Positions 17,726 through 27,385 of a stretch of 51,495 bases of DNA are shown here, in pieces; the first letter of the stretch is position 1; the number at the start of each line of letters is the position of its first letter. Source of the stretch: Magnetococcales bacterium (GTDB lineage Bacteria; Pseudomonadota; Magnetococcia; Magnetococcales; JADFZT01); NCBI GenBank assembly GCA_015232395.1, contig JADFZT010000029.1:1-51495 (forward strand), read 5' to 3'. Under the pieces are notes generated by a model. It worked only from the letters and a program-made list of their open reading frames with translations. It ran no database searches and was not told the origin of the DNA. The translations under genes and the position numbers were made by a program.

Positions 17726-17969
17726 GTCCTTTGGAATATCCTTGAATGTTGTGTTTCTTCCTTGAGACATCCTTGTGTGTTGTTGCTTCAACTCATCCGT
17801 GACTTGCCATAACCTATTCCAGGATTCGTGCCAAGTTTGAAGTTGCAAACAAAACCATTTAAATTCAAATAGATGTGGCTTGACAAGGAGAGCGAAGGCT
17901 TGGGAAGGGGGTGAAAAAAAATAGTCCGATTTCCCTGGGAAGGAAAGTTTTTTTTACGGAACCATCTGG

Positions 17970-18030
17970 AAAAACAAATGGATGTATGGGGGGTGGAGAA
18001 AATTTTTACACGAATGAAAAATCACCCCCC
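17970..18030 (-). terminator. Probable terminator of the sigma-54 regulator gene
   Basis: Eleven bases past the regulator stop on the minus strand, GGGGGGTG pairs with CACCCCCC (plus-strand arms 17988-17995 and 18023-18030). An inner ATTTTT/AAAAAT stem extends the hairpin. A T-tract on the minus strand (plus-strand A residues 17970-17974) follows 13 bases later. Confidence 0.45.
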
Positions 18031-18040
18031 CCCTCAGGCA

Positions 18041-19450
18041 CTATTTTTCCATTTTGCGCAATTTATAGTTGAGAGCCTGGCGGGATATCCCCAGCAGGGC
18101 GGCGGCTACGCTCTTGTTTCCTTTGGAGCGTTTGATCGCTTCTTCCACCAGGAGCCCTTCAGCTTCTTTCAAGGTGGGGAGACGCCCTTGGGAAAAATGG
18201 CACAGGGGGGCTTCGGGTTGACTGGGCAGGGATCTTTGGGCGGTGGGTTCGAGAATGGCCTCCCGAAAGGTTTTCAGGGAGAGGCTGCCGGTTTGATGCT
18301 GGGCCAGGGCATCGAAGACCAAAGCCCTCAGCTCCCGAATGTTGCCGGGAAAATCATAAACGTTCAAAAGCTGAAACAGCTCTTCAGGGAGGGGCGGGAT
18401 GGTTTTTTCCATGGTTTGGGCGGCTTCCTGGAAAAAATGATTGACCAGCAGGGGAATATCCTCCTTGCGATCCCGTAGGGGCGGGAGACGAATTTGATGG
18501 GCTGAGAGACGAAAAAAGAGATCGGGCCGAAATTGCCCTTCGTTCATCATTTTTTTTAAATCACGATTGGTGGCACAGAGGATCCGGGCATCGGTCTTTA
18601 GATAGCCATCGGCCCCAAGGGGGAAATATTTTCGTTCCTGTAAAAGCCGCAGAAGTTTTACCTGGGAGGATTGTTTGAGATCGCCGATCTCATCCAGGAA
18701 CAGGGAGCCCCCAGCCGCCTGAGCGATCAACCCCTCCCGATTTTCCGTGGCCCCGGTAAAGGCCCCTTTCCGATGGCCGAAGAGGGTGTCGGAAAACATG
18801 GTGTCGTCGAGACCAGCGACGTTGAGGGCTACCAGTTTGCCGGAGCGGCCACTCAAGGTGTGGAGGGCTTCCACCATCGACTCCTTGCCCACCCCGGTTT
18901 CCCCAAAAACCAATACCGGCTCGTTGGAACCGGCAACCGCTTCAGTATAGCGGAAGAGGGTCTTCATCCCTTGGCTCTGGGTGAGAATATTGGCAAAAGC
19001 CTCTTCATGCTCCAAGCGGTCTGAAAAGAGGCAGTCGGTGAGGGCGCCGACCTTTTTTCGCAGGGTGCGCACTTCAAGCCCCCGGGAGATGGCCGAGATA
19101 AAACGATTCTCTTCTACCGGTTTGACCAGATAGTCAAAAGCCCCGTCTTTCATGCAGCTGACAGCCATTTCCACTTCATAGGTGGCGGTCATCACGATGA
19201 CCGGCACTTCCGGAAACCGTTCCACAATCCGGGGCAGGAGTTCCGCACCGTTGATGTGGGGCATCACCAGATCGAGTACGATGGCTCCAACCTCCTTATT
19301 TTCCATCATCTCAATCAGATTGCGACCATCCTCCAACGTGATCACCGGCCCGATACCGTTGGCCCGCAATAAGAGTGCGGAGCTGAAAAGCACCTCGGCT
19401 TCATCATCTACCAAAATGACCGGGAGAGGTTTGGGTGAGCGGGACGCCAT
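18041..19450 (-). CDS. NtrC-family sigma-54-dependent response regulator
   Basis: A 469-residue protein. Residues 1-125 are a receiver with VILVDDE, phospho-acceptor Asp in VLDLVMPHING, and LVKPVE. Residues about 150-380 are an AAA+ domain with Walker A GETGVGKE, the sigma-54 contact loop GAFTGA, Walker B SLFLDEIGDL and arginine finger region FRPDLFFRLS. The C-terminus is a Fis-type helix-turn-helix (NKSVAAALLGISRQALNYKLRK). It should activate sigma-54 promoters on phosphorylation. The start codon lies 9 bp after the stop of the histidine kinase gene, which is its evident partner. I could not find a clear sigma-54 promoter in the window to name as a target. Confidence 0.92.
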   Translation of the reverse strand: MASRSPKPLPVILVDDEAEVLFSSALLLRANGIGPVITLEDGRNLIEMMENKEVGAIVLDLVMPHINGAELLPRIVERFPEVPVIVMTATYEVEMAVSCMKDGAFDYLVKPVEENRFISAISRGLEVRTLRKKVGALTDCLFSDRLEHEEAFANILTQSQGMKTLFRYTEAVAGSNEPVLVFGETGVGKESMVEALHTLSGRSGKLVALNVAGLDDTMFSDTLFGHRKGAFTGATENREGLIAQAAGGSLFLDEIGDLKQSSQVKLLRLLQERKYFPLGADGYLKTDARILCATNRDLKKMMNEGQFRPDLFFRLSAHQIRLPPLRDRKEDIPLLVNHFFQEAAQTMEKTIPPLPEELFQLLNVYDFPGNIRELRALVFDALAQHQTGSLSLKTFREAILEPTAQRSLPSQPEAPLCHFSQGRLPTLKEAEGLLVEEAIKRSKGNKSVAAALLGISRQALNYKLRKMEK

Positions 19451-19459
19451 GAAACTCTC

Positions 19460-21976
19460 CTAGGCCTCTTTGATCATCCGGGGAAGCCGGATGGTGACCG
19501 TTGTGCCACGGTTGGGCTCGGATTCAAATTTCATGGTTCCCTCATGATTACGGACAATGGTGTGGGAGATGGAAAGGCCCAGGCCGGTGCCATCGACATC
19601 GGCCTTGGTGGTGAAAAATGGATCGGTCACCTTGCGTAAATTTTCCTGGCTGATGCCTTCTCCCTGATCCTGGATGGTGACCAGAGCCATCTCGTGGGAA
19701 TCATCCATGCTGGCCGTCACCAACACCTGTCGGCTTCTATCGGGCAGGGCTTGCAGGGCATTTAAAATAACATTAATGAAAAGTTGTTCCAGCTGTAGGG
19801 CATTCCCCCGTACTTTGATGGGGCTTTCCGGGACAGTCATGACAAATTGATCAGTCCATTTGGTGATTTGATTTTGCAGAATGGAAATCGCTCCCCGGAG
19901 AACTTCCGGCAAATCCACCTCCTGATTGAGTTCCCCCTTGTCCTGGCGGCTCATATGCTTGAGGTTGCCGACGATGTGTTTGATCCGTTGGCAGCTTTTG
20001 CGGCTGCCGTCATAGAGCCTGGGGATGGTGGTGAGTGCCTCATCAGCCGGGATCCCACCCAGATAAAACATTCCCTCCTCGATCAGGGCTTTTTTCAAGA
20101 AGGGGATGACATCGTTCCACATGTCAGACAGCAGGGTCAGATTAAACTGGATGGCGTTGTTGGGGTTGTTGATTTCGTGGGCCACCCCGGCTGCCAGAAC
20201 GCCCAGGGAGGCCAGGCGGGCGTTGCGCAGGGCTTGGGCCTGAAGGATGCGTTTTTCAGTGACGTTGGTGCAGACCATCATCACTGAATCCACCTCTCCC
20301 TGATGGCTGAAGGGCACCAGCCGGGCTTCCCACCAGGCATTCTCTCCAGTGGAAAATTGGAAGGCATCCGGCTGGCCGTTGTCAAAGGCCTTTTGCACCC
20401 CCCGTTGGTAACGGCTTTGATGGACCTGTGGAAGCTCTTCCAGGGGGCATTTTTCCGGTGAGCGGTTGCGAAACAGCACCTTACCGGCCCGGTTGACGGT
20501 GGTGATGATATCCGGGGAGTGTTCAAAGAGGGTGCGTAGTTTGGCTTCGGAGGCTTTCAGGCCCAATTCGGCCTGTTTGCGTTGGGTGACGTCGTCGTAG
20601 ATGGCGACGATTTCACCGCTGGGCAGTTTGTAGACGACATTTTCCACCCACATGGCCAGACGTCCGTCCTGATAGTGGGAGGCGGGATGATAGGCGGTGG
20701 TACCGGTTTGATAAACTTGTTGAAAGACAGCCAGCAGCCCCAGTTCCCGAATCCCTGGAAAGGCCTCGGTTACCAACCGGCCCACCACCTCATCTTTGGA
20801 TGTTTGGGTGATTTTCCCCGCAGCGGCGTTAAAATCGATAAAACGAAAGTCAGCACCATCCCCGACTGATTCATAGACCGCCACGCCACTGTTGAGCGCA
20901 TCGAACAGAGCCCGGTAGCGCCGTTCGTTTTCTATGATCGCCTTTTCAGTTTTTTTCCGTTGGGTGATATCCCGGAAAATGCCCTGAATAAGCACCTGCC
21001 CCTGGAAATGGATGGCGCGGCCCTTGATATCTACGGCAATTTGATGGCCATCCTTGTGAATGACAACCCCATCCTGAAGAAACCCCTGACCGGCTTCACA
21101 GATGTTTTGAAATTCCGCAGCGGCCCGCTCCAGCTCTTCCCCTTCGGGATGGAGGTGGTGAAAGGTGAGGCTGCTAAATTCTTCCTGGCTGTAGCCCAGG
21201 AGTTTTTCAGCCTGATTGTTCGCCTCCAGCAGGTAACCGGATGGATCCGCAAGCAGAATGGCATCGGCGGAGTCGTTCATCAGGATACGATATTTTTTTT
21301 CGGACTGTTGCAGCGCCTCTTCTGATTTGAGACGTTCATCCATCTGTCCTTCCAAAATCCGATTGGTTTCGTTCAGGGTCAGGTTGGCTTTTTCGAGAAT
21401 CGCCCGATTTTCCCGTTCCTGCTGGACCAACATGGGATCCAGGGCCAACTTTTTCACCGTAAACCAGACTGCGGATCCCAAAAGGATGATGAAGATGGCA
21501 AAGATCTCTACCAGCCCCCGGGAAAGATAAGAGAGAATCCGCTCGGTGCCGGAAAGATCCAGCTGGAGATAAAGATCCAGGTAGAGCCCGTCATTGAGAT
21601 GAATGCGCTCCACAAGCCGCAACGTATTGTCAGGCTTTTTTTTCCGGGAATAGTGCATCAGTTCCGCTTGATTCCAGGAAACAGCCCTGAGAGAGGCGAT
21701 GTGTTGGTTGTGACGGGCGATGTTATTCAAAAAGACCGCAGCGGAGGAAAAATCCCCTTTAATCAGGCTTTCCCGCAGGGAAGAGCTGATCAGGTCGAGT
21801 TCGACCTGGTGGTGAAATCGGGCCTGTTTTTTCAGGAGGGATTGCTGCTGGTAATAGACCGCCCAGATGGCCAGCGAGGAGAGAATAAGGAGAATGACAA
21901 AGAGGGCCAGGGGGAATCGCCCTTGGGATTTGCTTGAGGATGGGGAAAAGGTCTCCTTTTCGTTTGGTGTGGTCAT
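19460..21976 (-). CDS. Membrane PAS sensor histidine kinase
   Basis: An 838-residue protein. A TM helix near residue 25 (LALFVILLILSSLAIWAVYY) and a second near 150-170 bracket a periplasmic domain of about 110 residues. Three PAS domains follow (YRILMNDSADAILLADPSGY; YRALFDALNSGVAVYES; LRTLFEHSPDIITTVNRAG). The H-box is GVAHEINNPNNAI, as in NtrB/AtoS-type kinases. The ATPase has an N-box NALQALP, DQGEGI and GTGLGLSIS. No receiver is attached. It is co-directional with, and 9 bp upstream of, the sigma-54 response regulator. The ligand is unknown; the last PAS has an unusual Trp-rich ENAWWEARLVPF. Confidence 0.9.
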   Translation of the reverse strand: MTTPNEKETFSPSSSKSQGRFPLALFVILLILSSLAIWAVYYQQQSLLKKQARFHHQVELDLISSSLRESLIKGDFSSAAVFLNNIARHNQHIASLRAVSWNQAELMHYSRKKKPDNTLRLVERIHLNDGLYLDLYLQLDLSGTERILSYLSRGLVEIFAIFIILLGSAVWFTVKKLALDPMLVQQERENRAILEKANLTLNETNRILEGQMDERLKSEEALQQSEKKYRILMNDSADAILLADPSGYLLEANNQAEKLLGYSQEEFSSLTFHHLHPEGEELERAAAEFQNICEAGQGFLQDGVVIHKDGHQIAVDIKGRAIHFQGQVLIQGIFRDITQRKKTEKAIIENERRYRALFDALNSGVAVYESVGDGADFRFIDFNAAAGKITQTSKDEVVGRLVTEAFPGIRELGLLAVFQQVYQTGTTAYHPASHYQDGRLAMWVENVVYKLPSGEIVAIYDDVTQRKQAELGLKASEAKLRTLFEHSPDIITTVNRAGKVLFRNRSPEKCPLEELPQVHQSRYQRGVQKAFDNGQPDAFQFSTGENAWWEARLVPFSHQGEVDSVMMVCTNVTEKRILQAQALRNARLASLGVLAAGVAHEINNPNNAIQFNLTLLSDMWNDVIPFLKKALIEEGMFYLGGIPADEALTTIPRLYDGSRKSCQRIKHIVGNLKHMSRQDKGELNQEVDLPEVLRGAISILQNQITKWTDQFVMTVPESPIKVRGNALQLEQLFINVILNALQALPDRSRQVLVTASMDDSHEMALVTIQDQGEGISQENLRKVTDPFFTTKADVDGTGLGLSISHTIVRNHEGTMKFESEPNRGTTVTIRLPRMIKEA

Positions 21977-22405
21977 GAGGCCGCTCTTTTACCCAGGGTA
22001 GAAGCCAAACGGTGGCCAAAGTGCTGCCACGGTTGGGGAAGAGTAAAATCAACAGCTGACAGGGGAGAGTGTGGAAGGAGAGGGAGGGACAGCCAGGAAG
22101 CTGGGTAGGGGGATTCCATCGAACCGGTGACGGTGGTTCGAAGTGGGCAGCTCAGATGAACGGCTGGTTTCCAGTAGTGCACGCTCCCCCCCTGGCATCC
22201 CAATCATTTCCCCTGGCTCTATTTTTAGCACATAACAAGGAATTCGGGAAGCTTCCCACCCAATTGGAATATTTGAGTGATGGGCGGCTTTAGGCCGGGA
22301 GCCGGGCGGTTTTTTTGGGAAAGAGAGGGAAATGGCTGGAAAAGAGGCGTGGAAACAGCCGGCCCCGCCGCTTTTGTTTCCACCCAAAGCATCCTTTGAT
22401 CAGAT
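21977..22405. other. Gene-free interval
   Basis: This 429 bp separates two minus-strand genes and should hold the promoter of the kinase-regulator operon. A weak stem CGGCT/AGCCG (22285-22304) lies ahead of a seven- to eight-T run at 22310 on the plus strand, where no gene needs it. Nothing else was seen. Confidence 0.35.
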
Positions 22406-25400
22406 TTAAAAAAGGATTTTTTCGATGCCTTGCTCTTTGGCCTCGGTGATAAAATTTTTCCGCCAATCGTGACCCAACAACCTTTCTGCGACCTCCACGG
22501 CCAAAAAGCGTGCTGTCACCGGCAGATCGTTGCGGTAGCGGTCCAGCCCCTGGAGGCAGGAGGGGCAGGTGGTGATGATCGGGATGGGTTGGTCGGCCTC
22601 CCCATCCTGAAGAGAAATCCCAGTCTCTCCTTGGATCTCCCCTTTATTGCCCTTGGGATTTTCGGGATTATTTTCAGCCGCCCCATCAACGGGTTGGGTC
22701 ATTTCAGCCATGCCCTGCTGGATCAGCTCGGCCTTGCCAAAACGGACCTGGCTGGCGATATCAGGCCGGGCCACGGCAAAGGTGCCCGCTTCACCACAAC
22801 AGCGGTCGGTCAAAGTGGCCTTGCCCCCGAGAAGAATTTCGGAAATTTTTTCGGGCTCGTGGCTGCGGGAGGGAGAGTGGCAGGGGTCGTGAAACAGGTG
22901 TGCCCCGCCTTTGGTGGTGTTTTTCGAAGCTTGGGATCCCATCCCCTTTTCAATCAGATATTCGTGAATATCCATCAGGCGGCAGCCAGGAAAAATTTTA
23001 TCGAATTCATACTGTTTCAGCTGGCTCAGGCAGGTGCCACAGGAGATCAGGACGGTTTTGATATCCAGATAGTTCAGATGGTTGGCGATACGATGAAACA
23101 GCACCCGATTGGCCGTGGAAATCTCCTGGCTCAAAGCTTGATTGCCGGAAGCCGCCTGGGGAAAGCCGCAGCAGAGATAGTTGGGGGGGAGGACGGTTTT
23201 GACCCCGGTATGATAGAGCAGGGCCAGGGAGGCCAGGGCAATGTCGCTGAAAAGCCGCTCACAACCGCAACCGGGAAAATAGAAGACCGTCTCCTCTGTT
23301 TCATTCTCCTTTTGGGGATCCTGGAGGATGGGAATGCGTTTATCGTCCTCGATTTCAAGCAGGGCTCGGGCTGTTTGTGACGACAGCTTGGCTGGCAGAG
23401 GCTTGTCCAGGAGATGAATGACCTGATTTTTGATGGAGGGTCGGCGGCGAGTGGCCCGGGGAGGGGCGTCCTTGCCCGGAAAGGGGAGGGCATGCAGCAT
23501 TTTGCATCCCAGCCGCTGACCGGCGTAGCCCCAGGGAATAATCGTGCCCCGGGCTGCCCGGATCACCTGGGGGTTTTTGGTGGTGAGAAAAGAGAGGGCC
23601 GACCGGCTGCCGAAACTTCCCCCTTTGTGGCCCCGGGATTTGAGAATTTCCCGCATGTGGATGGTGACCTTGCCAAAATCGATATCCACCGGGCAGGGGG
23701 TTTTGCACTTGTGACAGACGGTGCAGTGATCCGCCACGTCGGTCATCTGATCAAAATGGTGCAGGGAGAGCCCACGTCCGGTCTGCTCCTCGTAAAGGAA
23801 TGCCTCAATGATGAGACCGGCTGCGAGAATTTTATTGCGGGGGGAGTAGAGCAGATTGGCCCGGGGTACGTGGGTGGTGCAGACCGGTTTGCACTTACCA
23901 CAGCGCAGACAGTGGCGGATGGCGTCGTTTAAATCTCCCAGGGCACTGACTTGCAGGATCAGCGTTTCCTGCTGCACCAGGCGCAGGGAAGGGGTGTAGG
24001 CTTCGGCCAGACCGGAGCCTGGCAGGAGCTTGCCGCGATTAAAATGGCCGTGGGGATCGATTTTTTCCTTATAGCGAGCAAAATCAGCGATCTTTTCCGG
24101 GCTCATGTAGGCAAATTTGGTGAGGCCAATCCCGTGTTCTCCGGAGATATCCCCATCCAGTTCCCGGGCCAGATTCATGATCCGGTCCACCATCTGCTCC
24201 GCTTCCCGCAACATGGGATAGTCGTTGGAGTAGACCGGAATATTGGTGTGGACGTTGCCGTCACCGGCATGCATGTGCAGGGCGGCGAAGAGGCGGCTTG
24301 CGCGGATCACCCCGTGAATCTGGTCGAGCTTTTGGTGAATATCAGCCCATAAATCACCGCTGAAAAGATTTTTCAGGGGCCGCTCCACCTCCCGTCGGTA
24401 GGAGATGCGCAGATCCCGGCGCAGGAGCAGATGGAGAAGGGTGTCACCGCTTTTGCGTTTGGCAAAAACATAGGGTGCAATCAGGGCGCTGTTTTCATCT
24501 GCGCCCTGGTCGAGATGGTCGAGAATGTTTTGCCAATAATCCTGAACCTGGCTCAAGAGATCCAGGGCAGCGGTTTTTTTGGCGGCGATGATCTCTTCGC
24601 TCTCCTGGCTGGCCGGATAGCCGGGGGGAAGGAGGTGCCGGAATTCCGCTCCTTCGAGAAACTGACGGACCCCGGCGACGATGGCCAGTTTGTTGGAGAT
24701 GGATTGAATGATGTTGAGCCGCTCGATGCCAGCACTGTATTCAGCGAGGCGCTCCAGGGGAATGACGATATCTTCGTTGATTTTAAAGGCGTTGGTATGG
24801 GCTGCGATGGCAGCGGTGCGGCTGCGGTCGGCCCAAAACCGGGCGCGGCCCTTGGGGCTTGTGGCGATAAACCCTTCTCCCCCCCGGGCTCGGGTCCGCT
24901 CAACAATAAAAGCGACAGCTTCGGCCACTTCAGCTTCATCTTCCCCAGCCACATCTGCCAGCAACACCATCTTCGGTCGCTCCCCCCGAGGGGATTTGGC
25001 ATTGTAGCCCACGGCTTTAACGTAACGTTCATCCAGATGTTCAAGCCCCGTGCACCCTACCTTGGGGTGTTGGTCGAGATGTTTTTTGGTCTCGACAATG
25101 GCGGGAACCGCTTCGGACAGGTCGGGGTTGAAAAATTCCAGACACACCGTATGGGTGTGTTGAGGCATTCGGTGCAACACGAAAACCGCACTCGTGATGA
25201 TACCGTCACACCCTTCCTTCTGTACGCCAGGCAGCCCATCCAGATATTTGTTGGTAACATCCTTGCCCAAACCCGGCTTGCGGATGCGTTCGGAGGGAAT
25301 GGTGAGAATTTCCGGTTCTTTTTGGGGAGATGCACCATTCAGGGGCAGATGTTTCAGTTCAAAGCGAACCTCTTTGAGGTCATGAATTTTCCCCAGATTG

Positions 25401-26353
25401 TGGTCCAGGCGCGTCACTTCAAGTTCGTGGCCGTCGGGCATCACCATGCGCCAGGAGAGCAGGTTATCCAGGGTGGAGCCCCACATCACCGCCTTTTTAC
25501 CCCCCGCATTCATGGCAATATTGCCGCCGATGGTGGAGGCATTTTGGGAGGTGGGATCCACAGCAAAAACATAGCCGCTACCCTGGGCGGCTTCAGTCAC
25601 CCGGCGGGTCACCGCTCCAGCCCCTACGGCCACTGTGGGGACAGGTTCCGATACGCCTGGAATGGTCCGCAGGCGAGGGGTTTCAATGGTGTTGAGCTGT
25701 TCGGTGTTGATCACGGCGGTGTCGGCAAAGAGCGGCACCCCCGAGCCGGTATAGCCGGTTCCGCCCCCCCGGGGAATGAGGGTGAGTCCCAGGTCAATGC
25801 AGGCCTGGATGATGGGGGCTGTTTCGGCCTCATTTTCCGGTGTGATGACCACAAAGGGGTTTTCCACCCGCCAGTCGGTGGCGTCGGTCACATGGGAGAC
25901 CCGTCCCAGTCCGGAAAAATCGATATTGTCCTTACGGGTGATGCGGGAAAGTTTTTTCAGCGTCTGCTGTTTTAAGGCATCTTCCCGGGGAAAACGGGCC
26001 GCAAAGCGAGCCACTGCCTCCTGGCAGCGCGCTACCAGGGAGAGCACCAGGGCGTGATCCTTGGCTCGGGCAATGATCTGTTCCAGCCGCTGCTCCATCT
26101 CTGCGACCAGGCTGTGGAGCCTTTTGGGGTCGGCGAGAAGATTTTCCTGGATGATGGGATTGCGGGAAACCACCCAGAGATCCCCCAAAATTTCGAAAAG
26201 CATGCGGGCGGATCGGCCCGTACGTCGTTGGCCTCGCAGCTCTTCCAATACCTGCCACATGTCGTGACCCAAAAAGCGGCCTACGATCTCTCGATCAGAG
26301 AAGGAGGTGTAGTTGTAGGGGATTTCGCGGATACGTGGAGAGGCGCTTATCAT
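22406..26353 (-). CDS. DUF3683 / FAD-linked oxidase / Fe-S / CCG fusion oxidoreductase
   Basis: A 1315-residue single-chain oxidoreductase. Residues about 1-180 are the DUF3683 region (REIPYNYTSFSDREI). Residues about 190-760 are an FAD-binding-4/FAD-oxidase-C module with PRGGGTGYTGSG (196), ASTIGGNIAMNAGG and HMHAGDGNVHTN (696), as in D-lactate, glycolate and 2-hydroxyglutarate dehydrogenases. Two [4Fe-4S] motifs follow: CLRCGKCKPVC (816) and CTVCHKCKTPCP (879). Two CCG domains follow: GCGCERLF with CCGFP (1030-1064), and CHSP with CCGEAG and CPSC (1160-1264), as in GlpC/HdrD. This equals GlcD plus GlcF or Dld plus Fe-S partners in one polypeptide. It probably oxidises a 2-hydroxyacid and passes electrons to quinone. 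The full-length fusion is an established family in proteobacteria; its substrate is not known to me. Confidence 0.85.
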   Translation of the reverse strand: MISASPRIREIPYNYTSFSDREIVGRFLGHDMWQVLEELRGQRRTGRSARMLFEILGDLWVVSRNPIIQENLLADPKRLHSLVAEMEQRLEQIIARAKDHALVLSLVARCQEAVARFAARFPREDALKQQTLKKLSRITRKDNIDFSGLGRVSHVTDATDWRVENPFVVITPENEAETAPIIQACIDLGLTLIPRGGGTGYTGSGVPLFADTAVINTEQLNTIETPRLRTIPGVSEPVPTVAVGAGAVTRRVTEAAQGSGYVFAVDPTSQNASTIGGNIAMNAGGKKAVMWGSTLDNLLSWRMVMPDGHELEVTRLDHNLGKIHDLKEVRFELKHLPLNGASPQKEPEILTIPSERIRKPGLGKDVTNKYLDGLPGVQKEGCDGIITSAVFVLHRMPQHTHTVCLEFFNPDLSEAVPAIVETKKHLDQHPKVGCTGLEHLDERYVKAVGYNAKSPRGERPKMVLLADVAGEDEAEVAEAVAFIVERTRARGGEGFIATSPKGRARFWADRSRTAAIAAHTNAFKINEDIVIPLERLAEYSAGIERLNIIQSISNKLAIVAGVRQFLEGAEFRHLLPPGYPASQESEEIIAAKKTAALDLLSQVQDYWQNILDHLDQGADENSALIAPYVFAKRKSGDTLLHLLLRRDLRISYRREVERPLKNLFSGDLWADIHQKLDQIHGVIRASRLFAALHMHAGDGNVHTNIPVYSNDYPMLREAEQMVDRIMNLARELDGDISGEHGIGLTKFAYMSPEKIADFARYKEKIDPHGHFNRGKLLPGSGLAEAYTPSLRLVQQETLILQVSALGDLNDAIRHCLRCGKCKPVCTTHVPRANLLYSPRNKILAAGLIIEAFLYEEQTGRGLSLHHFDQMTDVADHCTVCHKCKTPCPVDIDFGKVTIHMREILKSRGHKGGSFGSRSALSFLTTKNPQVIRAARGTIIPWGYAGQRLGCKMLHALPFPGKDAPPRATRRRPSIKNQVIHLLDKPLPAKLSSQTARALLEIEDDKRIPILQDPQKENETEETVFYFPGCGCERLFSDIALASLALLYHTGVKTVLPPNYLCCGFPQAASGNQALSQEISTANRVLFHRIANHLNYLDIKTVLISCGTCLSQLKQYEFDKIFPGCRLMDIHEYLIEKGMGSQASKNTTKGGAHLFHDPCHSPSRSHEPEKISEILLGGKATLTDRCCGEAGTFAVARPDIASQVRFGKAELIQQGMAEMTQPVDGAAENNPENPKGNKGEIQGETGISLQDGEADQPIPIITTCPSCLQGLDRYRNDLPVTARFLAVEVAERLLGHDWRKNFITEAKEQGIEKILF

Positions 26354-26556
26354 TGGGATTTATCGAAAATAGGTTGTGCTCGCCGTTTTCAGAGGCGGCA
26401 TCGAATGGGGCCGGTGGTTGGAGACCGTTGGGTCAGGGGTGAACGGCTCTGCTTGGTTGACGAGCCAATCATCCTAACTGGAAACGGAAGCTCCTTCTGG
26501 CCCAAAAGCATGTGGACATTCACCGTCAAGCCTGCTGAAACGATCTTGAGCTGGCA

Positions 26557-26638
26557 GGAACTCTCTTTAAACCATCTGGAACTCTTTTGGCTTCCCTTGG
26601 AACTCTTTTGGCTTGAAGGAACTCTATCGAGCCTGAAA
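26557..26638 (+). repeat. Four GGAACTC-headed repeats, period 21/21/19 bp
   Basis: GGAACTC occurs at 26557, 26578, 26599 and 26618. The second and third copies share 16 identical bases (GGAACTCTTTTGGCTT). The array lies about 205-280 bp upstream of the FAD oxidase start (26353), where activator sites might be expected. Two-helix-turn spacing suits co-operative binding of a regulator. Confidence 0.6.
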
Positions 26639-27350
26639 GAGTGTGACAGCCTAGAGCCTGGAGTGGCTGGAAAGCAAGTTACTACCGAATCTCATCGGCT
26701 TCCAGAACGATCCCGGGTTTGGGTTGGGTAGGCTTGGGTGGACTTTGGAGCGGCCAGGTGAAGTGGACGAGAGTCAGGAACCACCCATATAGCGCAGAAA
26801 ATATTCATAATAATTCTCCACTTCCCTTGGTTGAGGTGAGCGTGTCTCGGTTTCTCATGCCGAAATAGAGTGGGGTTTTCCACTGCTGACACCATCCCCT
26901 GTTCTGGATTGTTTGATCCCATGTAACGGCATGGCCGATTTGTCAATCAGAATGGTGAAGGGGGAGCCCATTTTTTTCAGGTGACTCCAAAATACCCTGA
27001 TTTTCAGTCTGAACCGAAATTTTGGTGGCTCATGATTTCATCCCGAAGAAATGTTGTAGAATACATGAGAAAAAAGCTGAAATCAGGTGGATAAACGAAT
27101 GGAATTTTTGGGAAACGATGGCAAAGTGGTCTTTAAAAGATTGTCTTTCAAAGGAATAAAAATATATATCAGACAGATAAATAGGGGGCATTTTTAACTG
27201 AAAGGGCTTTCAAAATGATAATCTATTTTTAAATATAATCCAATTTGAAAGGAGACCTGTTCTATTTGTCAGAGAAATGGAGTCTATTTTTGTGTGATTG
27301 TTTGTGACATTTAAAGGGCTGGCAAGATGTCATTGATGTGTTTAGAATGC

Positions 27351-27379
27351 TTGACAATGATTCAATCTCGTAATATTTA
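27351..27379 (+). promoter_or_regulatory. Candidate sigma-70 promoter
   Basis: A consensus TTGACA (27351-27356) is separated by 17 bp from TATTTA (27374-27379). The -35 is perfect and the -10 matches at three of six positions. It would initiate near 27386, in front of the terminator at 27468-27508. Confidence 0.45.
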
Positions 27380-27385
27380 AATCAC

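Larger units (their letters stand above)
17269..18040. other. Gene-free interval with strong inverted repeats
   Basis: This 772 bp contains two adjacent strong hairpins (17653-17725) and a terminator-like hairpin near the end of the response-regulator gene, listed separately. TTTGGATTTAAGG at 17639-17651 is approximately repeated in inverse orientation at 17855-17869, flanking the hairpins. I see no coding gene with a ribosome-binding site. Confidence 0.4.

Noticed and set aside
17630-17848. Minus-strand 72-codon frame overlapping the twin palindromes
   Set aside because: TTG start without a ribosome-binding site; the palindromes explain the region better than coding.
17820-17850. Possible sigma-54 promoter (TTGGCACGAATCCTGGA, minus strand)
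   Set aside because: The -12 element lacks the required GC at the right spacing, and it is over 550 bp from the nearest downstream start.
22049-22387. Minus-strand 112-codon frame upstream of the kinase operon
   Set aside because: Pro/Ser-rich with no ribosome-binding site or domain; probably non-coding.
24431-25975. Plus-strand open frame of 514 codons inside the FAD/Fe-S oxidase
   Set aside because: Antisense to conserved FAD-binding sequence; no ribosome-binding site and no recognisable domain.
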